A stretch of 44,605 bases of DNA from Pseudoduganella namucuonensis. GTDB lineage: Bacteria > Pseudomonadota > Gammaproteobacteria > Burkholderiales > Burkholderiaceae_D. The stretch spans positions 23,546-68,150 of the forward strand of contig NZ_FPBO01000042.1 of assembly GCF_900116645.1 (NCBI RefSeq), given 5' to 3'. The notes under the pieces were generated by a model that saw only the letters and a program-made list of their open reading frames with translations, was not told the DNA's origin and did not search any database. Made by a program: the position numbers and the translations under genes. Each line of letters opens with the position of its first letter. The stretch's first letter is position 1. Below, piece by piece: positions 8,821 through 16,600 of this stretch.

Positions 8821-10263
8821 ATGGCAGAGACTGAACAGAAAGACCAAAAAGCGACGAAATCCGTCGACACCGCCCGTTCCGAACAGCAGGCCGGACAAGG
8901 GCGCAACCAGGAACAGGGAGGCGAGCGCAGCGAACAGAAGGCGGGCGCGCGAAACGAGCAACGGAACGAGCAACCGCAGGGGGAACGCAACGAGCAACGC
9001 ACCGAACAGCGCCCGGGCGAACGGCAGGAACAGCCAACGGGCGAGCGCGCCGGGCAACAGCAGGACGAGCGCGAGGAACAGTGGATGGGCGACCGGGGCA
9101 CCCAGCAGGCGGAGGACCGCGGCGGGCAACGTCAAGGCGAGCGCCAGGACCTGGAGCAAAGCGAGCGCTGGGACCAGGGCCGCTCCCAACAATGGGCCGA
9201 TGAGGGCGTCCGGCAACAAGGTGGCCAGCGCTACAACCAGGAGGACGAGGCGGGCCAGTGGCGCGGCGGCATGGAACTGATCTCGCCCGAAGAGCAGGCG
9301 CAGCGCCTCTCCGGCGTCATGCACACCGCCGGCGAGGTCGGCGAGGACGCCGTGCAAACCACCCAGAGCGTGATGCGCGAGGCGCTGAACGTCACCGAGC
9401 GCATGGGCACGGACATGGTGGACGGCTCGACGCGCATCGCCAGCCAGGTGATGCGGGGCGCGCGTGAAGTGGGCTCCTCGATGCTGATCGACGCGATGGA
9501 CGAGTCCATCTGCGCCATGAGCCAGGTCGGCAGCCGCGCCATGCACACCACCACCAACCTGATGCTGGACATGGTGAACAACATGAGCCAGATCATGGGG
9601 GCGGCGCTGAACATCACGCGCGCCGAGCGCAACCAGTTGCAGCGCGCAGGCCAGCAATGGCAGCAGCAATACCGCTCGCAGGAGCCACAGCGGCAGCAAC
9701 AGCAGTACCAACCGCAGCAGGAACAGCAGTACCAACCGCAACACCATCAGCCGCAGCAGCAACAGCAGCAACAGCATCAGCCGCAGCAGCCGTACCAGTC
9801 GCAGCAGCGGCAGCAGTATCAGCCGCCGCGGCAACAGTTCCAGCCGCAGCAACAGTATCAGCCGCAGCGGCAACAGGGCCAGCCACAGCAGCAGTATCAG
9901 CCGCAGCGGCAACAGGGTCAGCCACAGCAGCAGTATCAACCACAGCAACAACAGTTCCAGCCGCAGCCGCAGCCGCAGCAGCAGTATCAGCCGCAGCAAC
10001 AGCAGTTCCAGCCGCAGCAGCAACAATATCAACCGCAGCAGCAATACCAGCCGGAACAGCAACAGTATCGGCCGCAGCAACAGCCGCAGCAGTCGTACCA
10101 GCCGGGGGAACAACAGTATCAGCCGCAGCAAATGCAGCAGCCGGGCGGCGACGGTGAAGTCCGCGGCAACGAGCCGCCGGAACGGCGCCGTGGCGGTGAA
10201 CAGGCCAAGGCGACGACGCAACAGCAGGCCAAAGGCGGCAAGCAAGCACCTCTGCACCACTGA
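8821..10263 (+). CDS. Gln-rich low-complexity protein with a central helical segment
   Basis: A 480-residue protein in three parts. Residues ~1-150 are charged and repetitive, with many GER-x-EQ-like hexads rich in Gln, Glu and Arg. Residues ~155-280 form a conventional, amphipathic helical stretch rich in Met, Thr and Val (for example LSGVMHTAGEVGEDAVQTTQ), reminiscent of phasins but without a diagnostic motif. Residues ~285-445 are almost pure Gln/Pro/Tyr (QQQYQPQQ repeats), followed by a charged tail. No signal peptide or membrane segment is seen. The start at 8821 has AGGAGA six bases upstream; an in-frame ATG at 8791 lacks a site. Function unknown; a granule- or condensate-associated protein is a guess from composition only. 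Confidence 0.75.
   Translation: MAETEQKDQKATKSVDTARSEQQAGQGRNQEQGGERSEQKAGARNEQRNEQPQGERNEQRTEQRPGERQEQPTGERAGQQQDEREEQWMGDRGTQQAEDRGGQRQGERQDLEQSERWDQGRSQQWADEGVRQQGGQRYNQEDEAGQWRGGMELISPEEQAQRLSGVMHTAGEVGEDAVQTTQSVMREALNVTERMGTDMVDGSTRIASQVMRGAREVGSSMLIDAMDESICAMSQVGSRAMHTTTNLMLDMVNNMSQIMGAALNITRAERNQLQRAGQQWQQQYRSQEPQRQQQQYQPQQEQQYQPQHHQPQQQQQQQHQPQQPYQSQQRQQYQPPRQQFQPQQQYQPQRQQGQPQQQYQPQRQQGQPQQQYQPQQQQFQPQPQPQQQYQPQQQQFQPQQQQYQPQQQYQPEQQQYRPQQQPQQSYQPGEQQYQPQQMQQPGGDGEVRGNEPPERRRGGEQAKATTQQQAKGGKQAPLHH
9690..10142 (+). repeat. Degenerate CAG/CAA-rich coding repeat (QYQP units)
   Basis: A run of short imperfect units built from CAGCAG, CAATAT/CAGTAT and CAGCCG triplets, encoding QQQYQPQ-type repeats. 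Two adjacent units of about 33 bases (around 9860-9925) are nearly identical, so copy-number change by slippage or recombination is likely. The array stays in frame throughout, and it is protein-coding rather than a CRISPR or intergenic repeat. Confidence 0.8.
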
Positions 10264-10351
10264 CGCGTGCTTGCCTTCGGTCCGTCACCGGGCCGGGTAG
10301 AACTGGCGGTCACCCGCAACCCGGGCTGGCCGCCGCGCCGCGCCGGTATCG

Positions 10352-11542
10352 CTAGCGCCGCCCCAGCACACGCGCCATCGCGTCGGCAGTCGGCGCGATG
10401 GTCCGCCGCGTCAGCGCGGCCAGGCACAGCCGGCCAGAACCCACCAGGTACACGGCGGACTCCTCGCGCAGGCGCTCCACCTCGGCCGGCGTCAGGCCGG
10501 TGAAGCTGAACATGCCGGTCTGCTTGACCAGGTAGCCGAAATCGCCGTCCGGGCGGCGTTCGCGCAGCGCCTCGTACAGGCCCGCGCGCATGTCCGCCAC
10601 GCGGGTGCGCATGCCTTCCAGCTCGGCGCGCCATTCCGCGCGCAACGCCGCGTCGTCCAGCACGCGCGCGATGATGCGGGCGCCGTGCGTGGGCGGGCTG
10701 GAATAGTTGCGGCGGATGGTCGCCTTCAATTGGCCCAGCACGTTGCCGGCCTCCCGCGCGTCCGCGCACACCACGCTGAGCGAACCGCAGCGCTCGCCGT
10801 ACAGCGAGAAGTTCTTGGAGAACGACGTGGCCGCGAACAGCGGAATGCCTTCGGCGGCGAAATGGCGGATGGCGAAGGCGTCCTCGTCCACGCCCTTGCC
10901 GAAGCCCTGGTAGGCCATGTCGAAGAACGGCAGCAGGCCGCGGCGCTTGACCAGCGCGGCCAGCTCCCGCCACTGCAGCTCGTCCAGGTCGGCGCCGGTG
11001 GGGTTGTGGCAGCAGGCGTGCAGCAGCACCACGTCGCCCGCCGGCAGCGCCTCCAGCGCGGCCAGCATGCCGGGGAAGTCCACGTGGCCGGTGGCAGCGT
11101 CGTAGTAGCGGTACTTTTGCACCGGCAGGCCGGCGCCGGCGAAGATGCTGTAGTGGTTGTCCCACGTGGGGTCGCTGACCCACACGCCCGCCTTCGGGAA
11201 GTAGCGGGCGATGAAATCGGCGCCCACCTTCAACGCGCCGGAGCCGCCCAGCGTCTGCGCGATGGCGACCCGGTCGGCCGGGACGGCGCCGCCGAAGGTC
11301 AGCTCGCGCACCGCGGCGCGATAGGCCGCGTTGCCCTCCATGGGCAGGTAGGGCCGCGTGCCCAGGTCGGCGGCCAGGGCCGACTCGGCGCGCAGCACCG
11401 CGCCCATGGCGGGCATCTTGCCCGCCTCGTTCAGGTAGACGCCGATGCTCAGGTTGATCTTGTGGGGGCGCGGGTCGGCGCCGAAGTTCTCGTTGAGCGT
11501 CAGGATGGGGTCGCCGGGATAGGCTTCAACATGTTTGAACAT
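10352..11542 (-). CDS. tyrB: Aromatic amino acid aminotransferase (TyrB/AspC family, fold type I)
   Basis: A 396-residue PLP enzyme that should convert tyrosine or phenylalanine plus 2-oxoglutarate to the aryl-pyruvate plus glutamate. Visible landmarks are NLSIGVYLNEAGKMP at the N-terminus, SDPTWDNHYSIF, Asn180 in HNPTGAD, Asp208 in FFDMAYQGF and the PLP lysine Lys243 in SFSKNFSLYGERCG. These fit the Ia aspartate/aromatic subgroup at full length. It starts 5 bp after the hpd stop, so the two genes form one unit. Its product, 4-hydroxyphenylpyruvate, is the substrate of the dioxygenase encoded just upstream. Aspartate as an alternative main substrate cannot be excluded by sequence alone. Confidence 0.93.
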   Translation of the reverse strand: MFKHVEAYPGDPILTLNENFGADPRPHKINLSIGVYLNEAGKMPAMGAVLRAESALAADLGTRPYLPMEGNAAYRAAVRELTFGGAVPADRVAIAQTLGGSGALKVGADFIARYFPKAGVWVSDPTWDNHYSIFAGAGLPVQKYRYYDAATGHVDFPGMLAALEALPAGDVVLLHACCHNPTGADLDELQWRELAALVKRRGLLPFFDMAYQGFGKGVDEDAFAIRHFAAEGIPLFAATSFSKNFSLYGERCGSLSVVCADAREAGNVLGQLKATIRRNYSSPPTHGARIIARVLDDAALRAEWRAELEGMRTRVADMRAGLYEALRERRPDGDFGYLVKQTGMFSFTGLTPAEVERLREESAVYLVGSGRLCLAALTRRTIAPTADAMARVLGRR

Positions 11543-11547
11543 GGTCT

Positions 11548-12624
11548 TTATTCCGCTTTCAATACGCCGCGCTGGATCTGGTCGCGCTCGATGGATTCGA
11601 ACAGCGCCTTGAAGTTGCCTTCGCCGAAGCCCTCGTCGCCCTTGCGCTGGATGAATTCGAAGAATACAGGACCCAGCGTGGTCTTGGAGAAGATTTGCAG
11701 CAGCAGGCGGCGGCCCTCGCCGCCGGTGGTGCCGTCCAGCAGGATGCCGCGCGCCTTCAGCTCGGCCACCGGCTCGCCGTGGTTCGGCAGGCGGCCCTCC
11801 AGCATGTCGTAGTAGGTGGCGGGCGGCGCGTCCATCAGCGGCACGCCGGCCTCCCTCAGTTGGTCCAGCGTGGCGATCAGGTCGGGCGTGAACAGCGCGA
11901 TGTGCTGGATGCCCTCGCCGTTGAACTGCATCAGGAATTCCTCGATCTGGCCGGCGCCCCTGGACGATTCCTCGTTCAGCGGGATGCGGATCATGCCGTC
12001 CGGCGCGCTCATGGCTTTCGAGGTCAGGCCGGTGTACTCGCCCTTGATGTCGAAGTAGCGCAGTTCGCGGAAATTGAACAGCTTCTCGTAGAAGCCGGCC
12101 CAGTAGGCCATGCGGCCGCGGTAGACGTTGTGGGTCAGGTGGTCGATGGTGGTCAGGCCGGCGCCCACCGGGTTGCGGTCCACGCCCTCGATGTATTCGA
12201 AGTCGATGTCGTAGATCGATTTGCCTTCCTCGAAGCGGTCGATCAGGTACAGCGGCGCGCCGCCGATGCCCTTGATGGCCGGCAGGCGCAGCTCCATCGG
12301 CCCCACCGGCATCTCGACCGGCTGCGCGCCCAGCTCCAGCGCGCGGCGGTAGGCCTGCTGCGAGTTCTTGACGCGGAAAGCCATGCCGCAGGCCGACGGG
12401 CCGTGCTCGGCCGCGAAGTAGGCGGCGGCGCTACCCGGTTCGGCGTTGATGATGAAGTTGATGCCGCCCTGGCGGTACAGGGTGACGTTCTTGGAGCGGT
12501 GGCGCGCCACCTTGGTGAAGCCCATGGCCTCGAACACCGGCTCCAGCACGCCGGGCGTGGGCGAGGCGAATTCCACGAACTCAAACCCCATCAGGTCCAT
12601 CGGATTCTCAAACAGATCAGACAC
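11548..12624 (-). CDS. hpd: 4-hydroxyphenylpyruvate dioxygenase
   Basis: A 358-residue non-haem iron enzyme converting 4-hydroxyphenylpyruvate to homogentisate, the committed step of tyrosine catabolism. The iron ligands are visible as His162 (TIDHLTHNV), His241 (IQHIALFT) and Glu323 (FFEFIQRKGD), at the positions usual for bacterial enzymes. A GTG at 12624 is chosen: the protein then begins (M)SDLFENPMDLMGFEF, as family members do, and GGGAG lies 7 bases ahead. The frame extends to an ATG at 12681, but those 19 residues look unrelated. It leads the tyrB operon. Homogentisate accumulation would give pyomelanin; no downstream pathway gene is in the window. Confidence 0.95.
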   Translation of the reverse strand: MSDLFENPMDLMGFEFVEFASPTPGVLEPVFEAMGFTKVARHRSKNVTLYRQGGINFIINAEPGSAAAYFAAEHGPSACGMAFRVKNSQQAYRRALELGAQPVEMPVGPMELRLPAIKGIGGAPLYLIDRFEEGKSIYDIDFEYIEGVDRNPVGAGLTTIDHLTHNVYRGRMAYWAGFYEKLFNFRELRYFDIKGEYTGLTSKAMSAPDGMIRIPLNEESSRGAGQIEEFLMQFNGEGIQHIALFTPDLIATLDQLREAGVPLMDAPPATYYDMLEGRLPNHGEPVAELKARGILLDGTTGGEGRRLLLQIFSKTTLGPVFFEFIQRKGDEGFGEGNFKALFESIERDQIQRGVLKAE

Positions 12625-12662
12625 TTCACTACTCCCGGCTAAGTGATTGGAAGTAGTTAGTG

Positions 12663-12683
12663 TATTGCAGCGATTCCGCAATA
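12663..12683. promoter_or_regulatory. Inverted repeat upstream of hpd
   Basis: Arms TATTGC (12663-12668) and GCAATA (12678-12683) form a 21-bp imperfect palindrome, 39 bp upstream of the hpd GTG, in the only gap that can hold the hpd-tyrB promoter. It could be a repressor or Lrp-type site. The -35/-10 boxes are not clear enough to call. Confidence 0.3.
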
Positions 12684-12781
12684 TGGACGCGCCAGAGACG
12701 GATTTTTCGCGCTTTCATGCACGTTTTGTGCGAAATTTTACGACCTTCCGCACAAATAAGGAAGGTACACGGATCTGGCGG

Positions 12782-12867
12782 CTATTTAAGCCGGCCCCAT
12801 TCCTTGTAAACCTGGTCATCGTTGCGTTTACCCATGACCAACACCTCAACCGTATCGCCCTTGATCG
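12782..12867 (-). pseudogene. Possible 3' remnant of a RelE/ParE-type toxin gene
   Basis: On the minus strand an open stretch of 27 codons ends in TAG at 12782-12784 and reads PIKGDTVEVLVMGKRNDDQV then YKEWGRLK. The V-E-V-L-V-x-G-K-R-x-x-x-x-V-Y pattern is what one sees at the C-terminus of RelE/StbE/ParE-like mRNA interferases. Nothing of the rest of the fold is present, and upstream the sequence becomes an IS200/IS605-type end. It would lie downstream of the Phd-like antitoxin at 33.0-33.3 kb if the intervening island were removed. The assignment rests on a short motif and is tentative. Confidence 0.4.
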
Positions 12868-12880
12868 GTTGCGCGGCAAA

Positions 12881-12900
12881 CCCCGCACTTCAGGGCGGGG
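12881..12900. repeat. Hairpin at a probable IS200/IS605 end
   Basis: CCCCGC (12881-12886) and GCGGGG (12895-12900) form a perfect 6-bp stem with an 8-base loop. IS200/IS605 transposons carry subterminal hairpins that TnpA recognises. The position, 40 bases 3' of the tnpA remnant, fits a left end. Confidence 0.45.
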
Positions 12901-12939
12901 TCAAGAGCGCGGATGGCGAATCCGTCCGGTTTAGTGCAT

Positions 12940-13056
12940 CTAGTGAGGCGTCTGCTGCTGATCGATCTACTGGCGGATAACCGCAATGGGCCCGCCGCCG
13001 CAGCTACCGGCGAAGTAGGGGGGCGACCACAACGCACCGCCCCACACATCCAGCTA
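12940..13056 (-). mobile_element. IS200/IS605 TnpA (Y1 transposase) 3' remnant
   Basis: The minus strand reads LDVWGGALWSPPYFAGSCGG then GPIAVIRQ, a stop, and IDQQQTPH before the final TAG (12940-12942). This is the conserved C-terminal end of Y1 HUH transposases of the IS200/IS605 family (WGG-LWSPSYF-GS-GGAP-x-x-x-RQYIEQQ). An internal TAG replaces the expected Tyr codon and another stop precedes the Leu, so the piece is dead. The catalytic HUH and Tyr regions are absent. It marks the left flank of the Tc island. Confidence 0.7.
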
Positions 13057-13243
13057 GAAAAAGCTTCTGCCACTACCGATGAGAATCGAAAAATCGGTTC
13101 CTTGCTATTGCGCCGCAGCGAGCGTTCGCGCGATGCGGCGCGATACAGCCCGCTCCGCTATCACGAAGCGGCCGACGTGGATGGTCCTGTTCAAAACCTG
13201 CACATAGCCAGCGTGCGCAATTTTCACCTGACACCACGCACAT
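13057..13243. other. No gene recognised between the tnpA remnant and the Tc locus
   Basis: This 187-bp stretch lies 3' of the Tc operon. A minus-strand frame from the Tc gene region runs through it (ending near 13105) with a Cys-x-x-Cys pair, but it mostly overlaps the end of the TcA gene in another frame and has no family resemblance. No clear terminator is visible. Confidence 0.5.
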
Positions 13244-16200
13244 TCATGGCGCTTGCCAGCTGATCGCAAAGCAGAAATCTTGCAGCACGCCCGGCTGCAC
13301 TTGGCAGCGCAATGTACCGAAAGCATCCGACAGAATGGTCTTGGATTCGACAGGCGACAATGCGCACTCGTACAATAACCATTCGTTCCAGCGTCTGCTA
13401 AACGGGAATTCGACAGGCGCGGCATCGCTTCCAGAGCGCAGCGGCGCAACCTCTTCCGACGCCACAGCGTAGAAATCGATCTGCTGCACCGCCAGCGCGC
13501 GCCCGTTTAGCACGGATTGGAGCCAATAGGGATAATGTTCGGGTGACAAGGCCACCTCGATCGCGTGGTACGTATCGCCCGGTGACGCCGAGCGCAATGT
13601 TTCCCAAGTATCCGGAAAATCCTCGCGAAGCGAAAAGAGCCTGGTTCTGCCCCGCGCCTCTTGGCGTTTGAGCGATTCCTCGACAGCAAGCAGGACCGCA
13701 GCCTTGTCGACACCGTCGAGCGCCGTGTAACCCAAGTGTAAGATGACGTCCGAGATGGTCGCATAATCGAAATCGCGCATCTTGGAGGGCAAGTCGATCT
13801 GCCAAGTGCTGATGGCGCCCTGCCCTTCGAACGGTAGATAGCGCTCGTCGCTCCCGGCGCCGTCGAACAGTCCGTCGTCGTGCTGCGCGCCGCTGGTGAC
13901 GATGCGCGCCGTGCCGGCCGGCCGCAGTTCCTGGAACGGCCCGGCGTCCGGATATTTGCCATCTTTGAGTGCCGCACTGGTGCGGATCTTGCTGGCGGTC
14001 AGGGCCAGGGTACAGTGGACCAACATGTGCGGCCCGGTCACGCAAGGGATGCTCACGGCCACCGTCCTAAGCTTGCGTCGGTAGTGGCCGGGCGTGCGCC
14101 GGTCGAAGAAGGCTTCGGGGATGTCGAGCGTGCACGATCCACTGGTGCGCAGATGCATCAGGCCTTGCGGGTTCAGTTGCAGCAGGCTGACATTTTCCTG
14201 CAGTTCCAGCTCGCGTACGTTCCATTCGTGATACGCGACCGACAGGCGCTGCAGGTCCAGCGCCAGCCGCTCGCCGGCGAGCATCGCTTCGTTCCCGGAC
14301 GCGTAAGCCGACCCGATGAAGCTGTCCGCCCGTCCCAGTTCATGCTGCATGGCGCGCTCCGCCATGCGCGCCGCCGCTTGCGCCTGGTCCAGTGCGCGGG
14401 TGTACAGGCCGTGGGTTTCACGCTTCATCCAGGTGTAAAGCGCTTGCCGGGTGACCTTGCCCTCGCGCTCGTCGCCGAGAAATTGCTCGATTTCGCGTGC
14501 ATGCGCAATCTGCTTCTTGTGATTGCTCCACTCGCGTGCGGCGACCGCTTCGCGGATCTGCGCCGCGCGCAGCTGCTTGTACAGCAACGAGATTTCGCCT
14601 GCCGCGGCGTTGCTCTGCTGGGCCCATTCCTGCTCGCGCCGCGCAAAGCCATTGAGCCGCGCCGCGTCCTGGCTTTGGGTGCCGAGCGTGGTCGCATTGG
14701 CGCGCATCGACGCGGCGAGCGATTGCACCGCCGCGGCAATTTGTCGGGGCCCCAGTTCGACGGTCGGCCCCACACCCCAAAACATGCAGTTGATCGCGAA
14801 GTCAGGCATCGCCGAGAACAGCGCCGCGGCGCCGTCGGCATGGCTGGCAGCGGCCATGCTCTCGCTCGACGCGCGCGACAGCAGAATTTCCGCTACTTCG
14901 TGTCGGTTGACGACGCGCCCGCCGGTCAATCCCGCCATCCCCTCCACGATGTCGTACTCGACGCCGCGCGGGCTGAGCTCGGGTTCGGTATTCTTAAACT
15001 TGAACTGGTCCAACCCCTCGGCATGCAGCGCTTCCAACTCGGGCAAGCGAATCTCGTCCGGTTTGCGTCCCAGCATTTGCTCGAAATGCCTGTAGCGCTC
15101 GGCTGCCGAGACGATCGACTTTTCCACCCCCTCGCGGTTCTTACCTGCTTCAGCCAGCTGCCCGTAGCGCACGGATTCAATCGCGGTCAACAGGGCACTC
15201 TCGTGCCGGGCACGCAGCATCGCCAGCGCTTCCGCATCTTCTTTTTCCATCGCCGCCAACAGGGCAGAGCCCAGCGCGCGCACTTCCTGACATAGCTCCT
15301 GGGCGTGGCGCATCCACCAGGTGAAGCGCACGGGGGACTGGGACCGGTCAATATCGTCGAGCAACCTGTTGGGGTCCAGTCCCGCTGCCACGCCACGGGC
15401 CAGCAACCCTGGATCGATGGGCGGATCGAACAGTGGCAATTGCCGGTACACGCCTTGAAAATTCAAGCTGTTGCGGATCTTGAAGAGGCGGTCGCCGACC
15501 GTATCCCAGTAGCCAAGCAATTTCTCGTTGGCGGGCACGCAGAAGTAAAGCGACCGGCCGATGCTGTCGATGGCGGCCATGCCGCGATTATCCGGGGCGC
15601 TAGCGGGCATCGGTGCAAAATCGAAGGCTAGCTCGGCTTCCAGCTTGCGCAGCGCATTGCCGAATTCGTCCAGATCCTTGCGCAAGGTACGATACGACTC
15701 GGTGCGCGGCGTGCCGCGCCGCGGCGTAGGCGCGGGCCGCTTGCCCAGTAGTTGGGCCGCGCGGATGTAGTGCATGGCGGCTTCGTCGATAGTTTCCGGG
15801 CTGTCTTGCCGGAACAGCGAATCGCCCCAGGCGATCAGATTATCCAGGTAAGCCATCAGGGTGCGCAACTTGTAGGCGCCGCTGCGCGTGCGCGCCACCA
15901 GGTGCGGGCGCAAGGGGGCGCGCCGCCACGCCTCGATGGCGAGGATGGTTTTCGCGCGCAAATCGGCTGTTGCGGGGTCGTCCCCGGCCAATGCCACCAG
16001 AATGTTCTCGATCTGCTGGACCTCGTTGACCTGGAAGGGCTGTACTTTCCAGTGGCGCTCAGGCGGGCCGTCGCTGGCGTCGGTGGGATCAAACAGGTAA
16101 TGCAACCAAGTTTGCGCCTCTGCGAAGCGCTGGTTGCGGGTGAGCTGCAAGGCGACCGCCATCGGAATGTGATAGAACAATTCCCAGTTGTAGACGGCAT

Positions 16201-16597
16201 AGGCGCCGTCGACATCGAAGTCCAGGTTGCGCACCGGCAGTTGCTGGTTGACCACCGCGCCGGGCTGGTAGCGCGCCGCGAAAAAGTCTTCATGCAAGGC
16301 ATAGTCGCCCGGCGCGGGCGGCCGCGCGTCCAGAGCGACGCCCGGTTTGAGCTGGGTATCGACCGCCTGCAGACCGGCGACCGAGCCGCGCAACAATTCC
16401 CCGGTCAGCTTGCCCGCATATGGATGAAAATGGTTCGAGATCGTGAATTGCAGTTCAGTGGTCGCGCTGATGGTCTGTTTCCACCTCTGGATCAGCTCGT
16501 CATTGGGACCGAGGGCAGGCTTGCCAGGGTTAATGAGATCGAACGGCAAGAAGTCGGCGCCATGGAAGCGGCGCATTCCAGATTTGATGTCGTTCAC
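13244..16597 (-). CDS. Tc toxin subunit A, C-terminal half (pore-forming/TcB-binding part)
   Basis: A 1117-residue protein corresponding to the second half of a TcA (TcdA/YenA2-like). It starts near the NHFHPYAGKLTGELL...DTQLKPG region, continues with YNWELFYHIPMAVA...AQTWLHYLFDPT (well conserved in TcA), has long helical Ala/Glu/Gln-rich stretches forming the shaft and channel, and ends with the TcB-binding region (VSIPCVTGPHMLVHCTLALT, FSLREDFPDTW). The GTG start at 16597 has AAGGA about 6 bases ahead; that site overlaps the end of the preceding gene, whose TAA is 3 bases upstream, so translation is coupled. TcA pentamers bind the host cell, form the channel and carry the TcB-TcC cocoon. 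It is the last gene of the island operon. Confidence 0.9.
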   Translation of the reverse strand: MNDIKSGMRRFHGADFLPFDLINPGKPALGPNDELIQRWKQTISATTELQFTISNHFHPYAGKLTGELLRGSVAGLQAVDTQLKPGVALDARPPAPGDYALHEDFFAARYQPGAVVNQQLPVRNLDFDVDGAYAVYNWELFYHIPMAVALQLTRNQRFAEAQTWLHYLFDPTDASDGPPERHWKVQPFQVNEVQQIENILVALAGDDPATADLRAKTILAIEAWRRAPLRPHLVARTRSGAYKLRTLMAYLDNLIAWGDSLFRQDSPETIDEAAMHYIRAAQLLGKRPAPTPRRGTPRTESYRTLRKDLDEFGNALRKLEAELAFDFAPMPASAPDNRGMAAIDSIGRSLYFCVPANEKLLGYWDTVGDRLFKIRNSLNFQGVYRQLPLFDPPIDPGLLARGVAAGLDPNRLLDDIDRSQSPVRFTWWMRHAQELCQEVRALGSALLAAMEKEDAEALAMLRARHESALLTAIESVRYGQLAEAGKNREGVEKSIVSAAERYRHFEQMLGRKPDEIRLPELEALHAEGLDQFKFKNTEPELSPRGVEYDIVEGMAGLTGGRVVNRHEVAEILLSRASSESMAAASHADGAAALFSAMPDFAINCMFWGVGPTVELGPRQIAAAVQSLAASMRANATTLGTQSQDAARLNGFARREQEWAQQSNAAAGEISLLYKQLRAAQIREAVAAREWSNHKKQIAHAREIEQFLGDEREGKVTRQALYTWMKRETHGLYTRALDQAQAAARMAERAMQHELGRADSFIGSAYASGNEAMLAGERLALDLQRLSVAYHEWNVRELELQENVSLLQLNPQGLMHLRTSGSCTLDIPEAFFDRRTPGHYRRKLRTVAVSIPCVTGPHMLVHCTLALTASKIRTSAALKDGKYPDAGPFQELRPAGTARIVTSGAQHDDGLFDGAGSDERYLPFEGQGAISTWQIDLPSKMRDFDYATISDVILHLGYTALDGVDKAAVLLAVEESLKRQEARGRTRLFSLREDFPDTWETLRSASPGDTYHAIEVALSPEHYPYWLQSVLNGRALAVQQIDFYAVASEEVAPLRSGSDAAPVEFPFSRRWNEWLLYECALSPVESKTILSDAFGTLRCQVQPGVLQDFCFAISWQAP

Positions 16598-16600
16598 GGC

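Noticed and set aside
9690..10142. Regular short repeats that at first glance resemble a CRISPR or satellite array
   Set aside because: Units vary, there are no spacers, and the reading frame is maintained as QYQP-type codons.
10237..10275. GGCAAGCA/TGCTTGCC inverted repeat around the Gln-rich gene stop as a terminator
   Set aside because: The loop is 23 bases, one arm is coding and no T-tract follows.
12647..12934. A plus-strand frame of 95 codons upstream of hpd
   Set aside because: It crosses the hpd control region, the toxin tail and the IS-end hairpin in antisense; codon choice and composition do not look coding.
13105..13449. Minus-strand frame with a Cys-x-x-Cys pair beyond the TcA end
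   Set aside because: It mostly overlaps the TcA gene in another frame and shows no recognisable family; kept as no gene.
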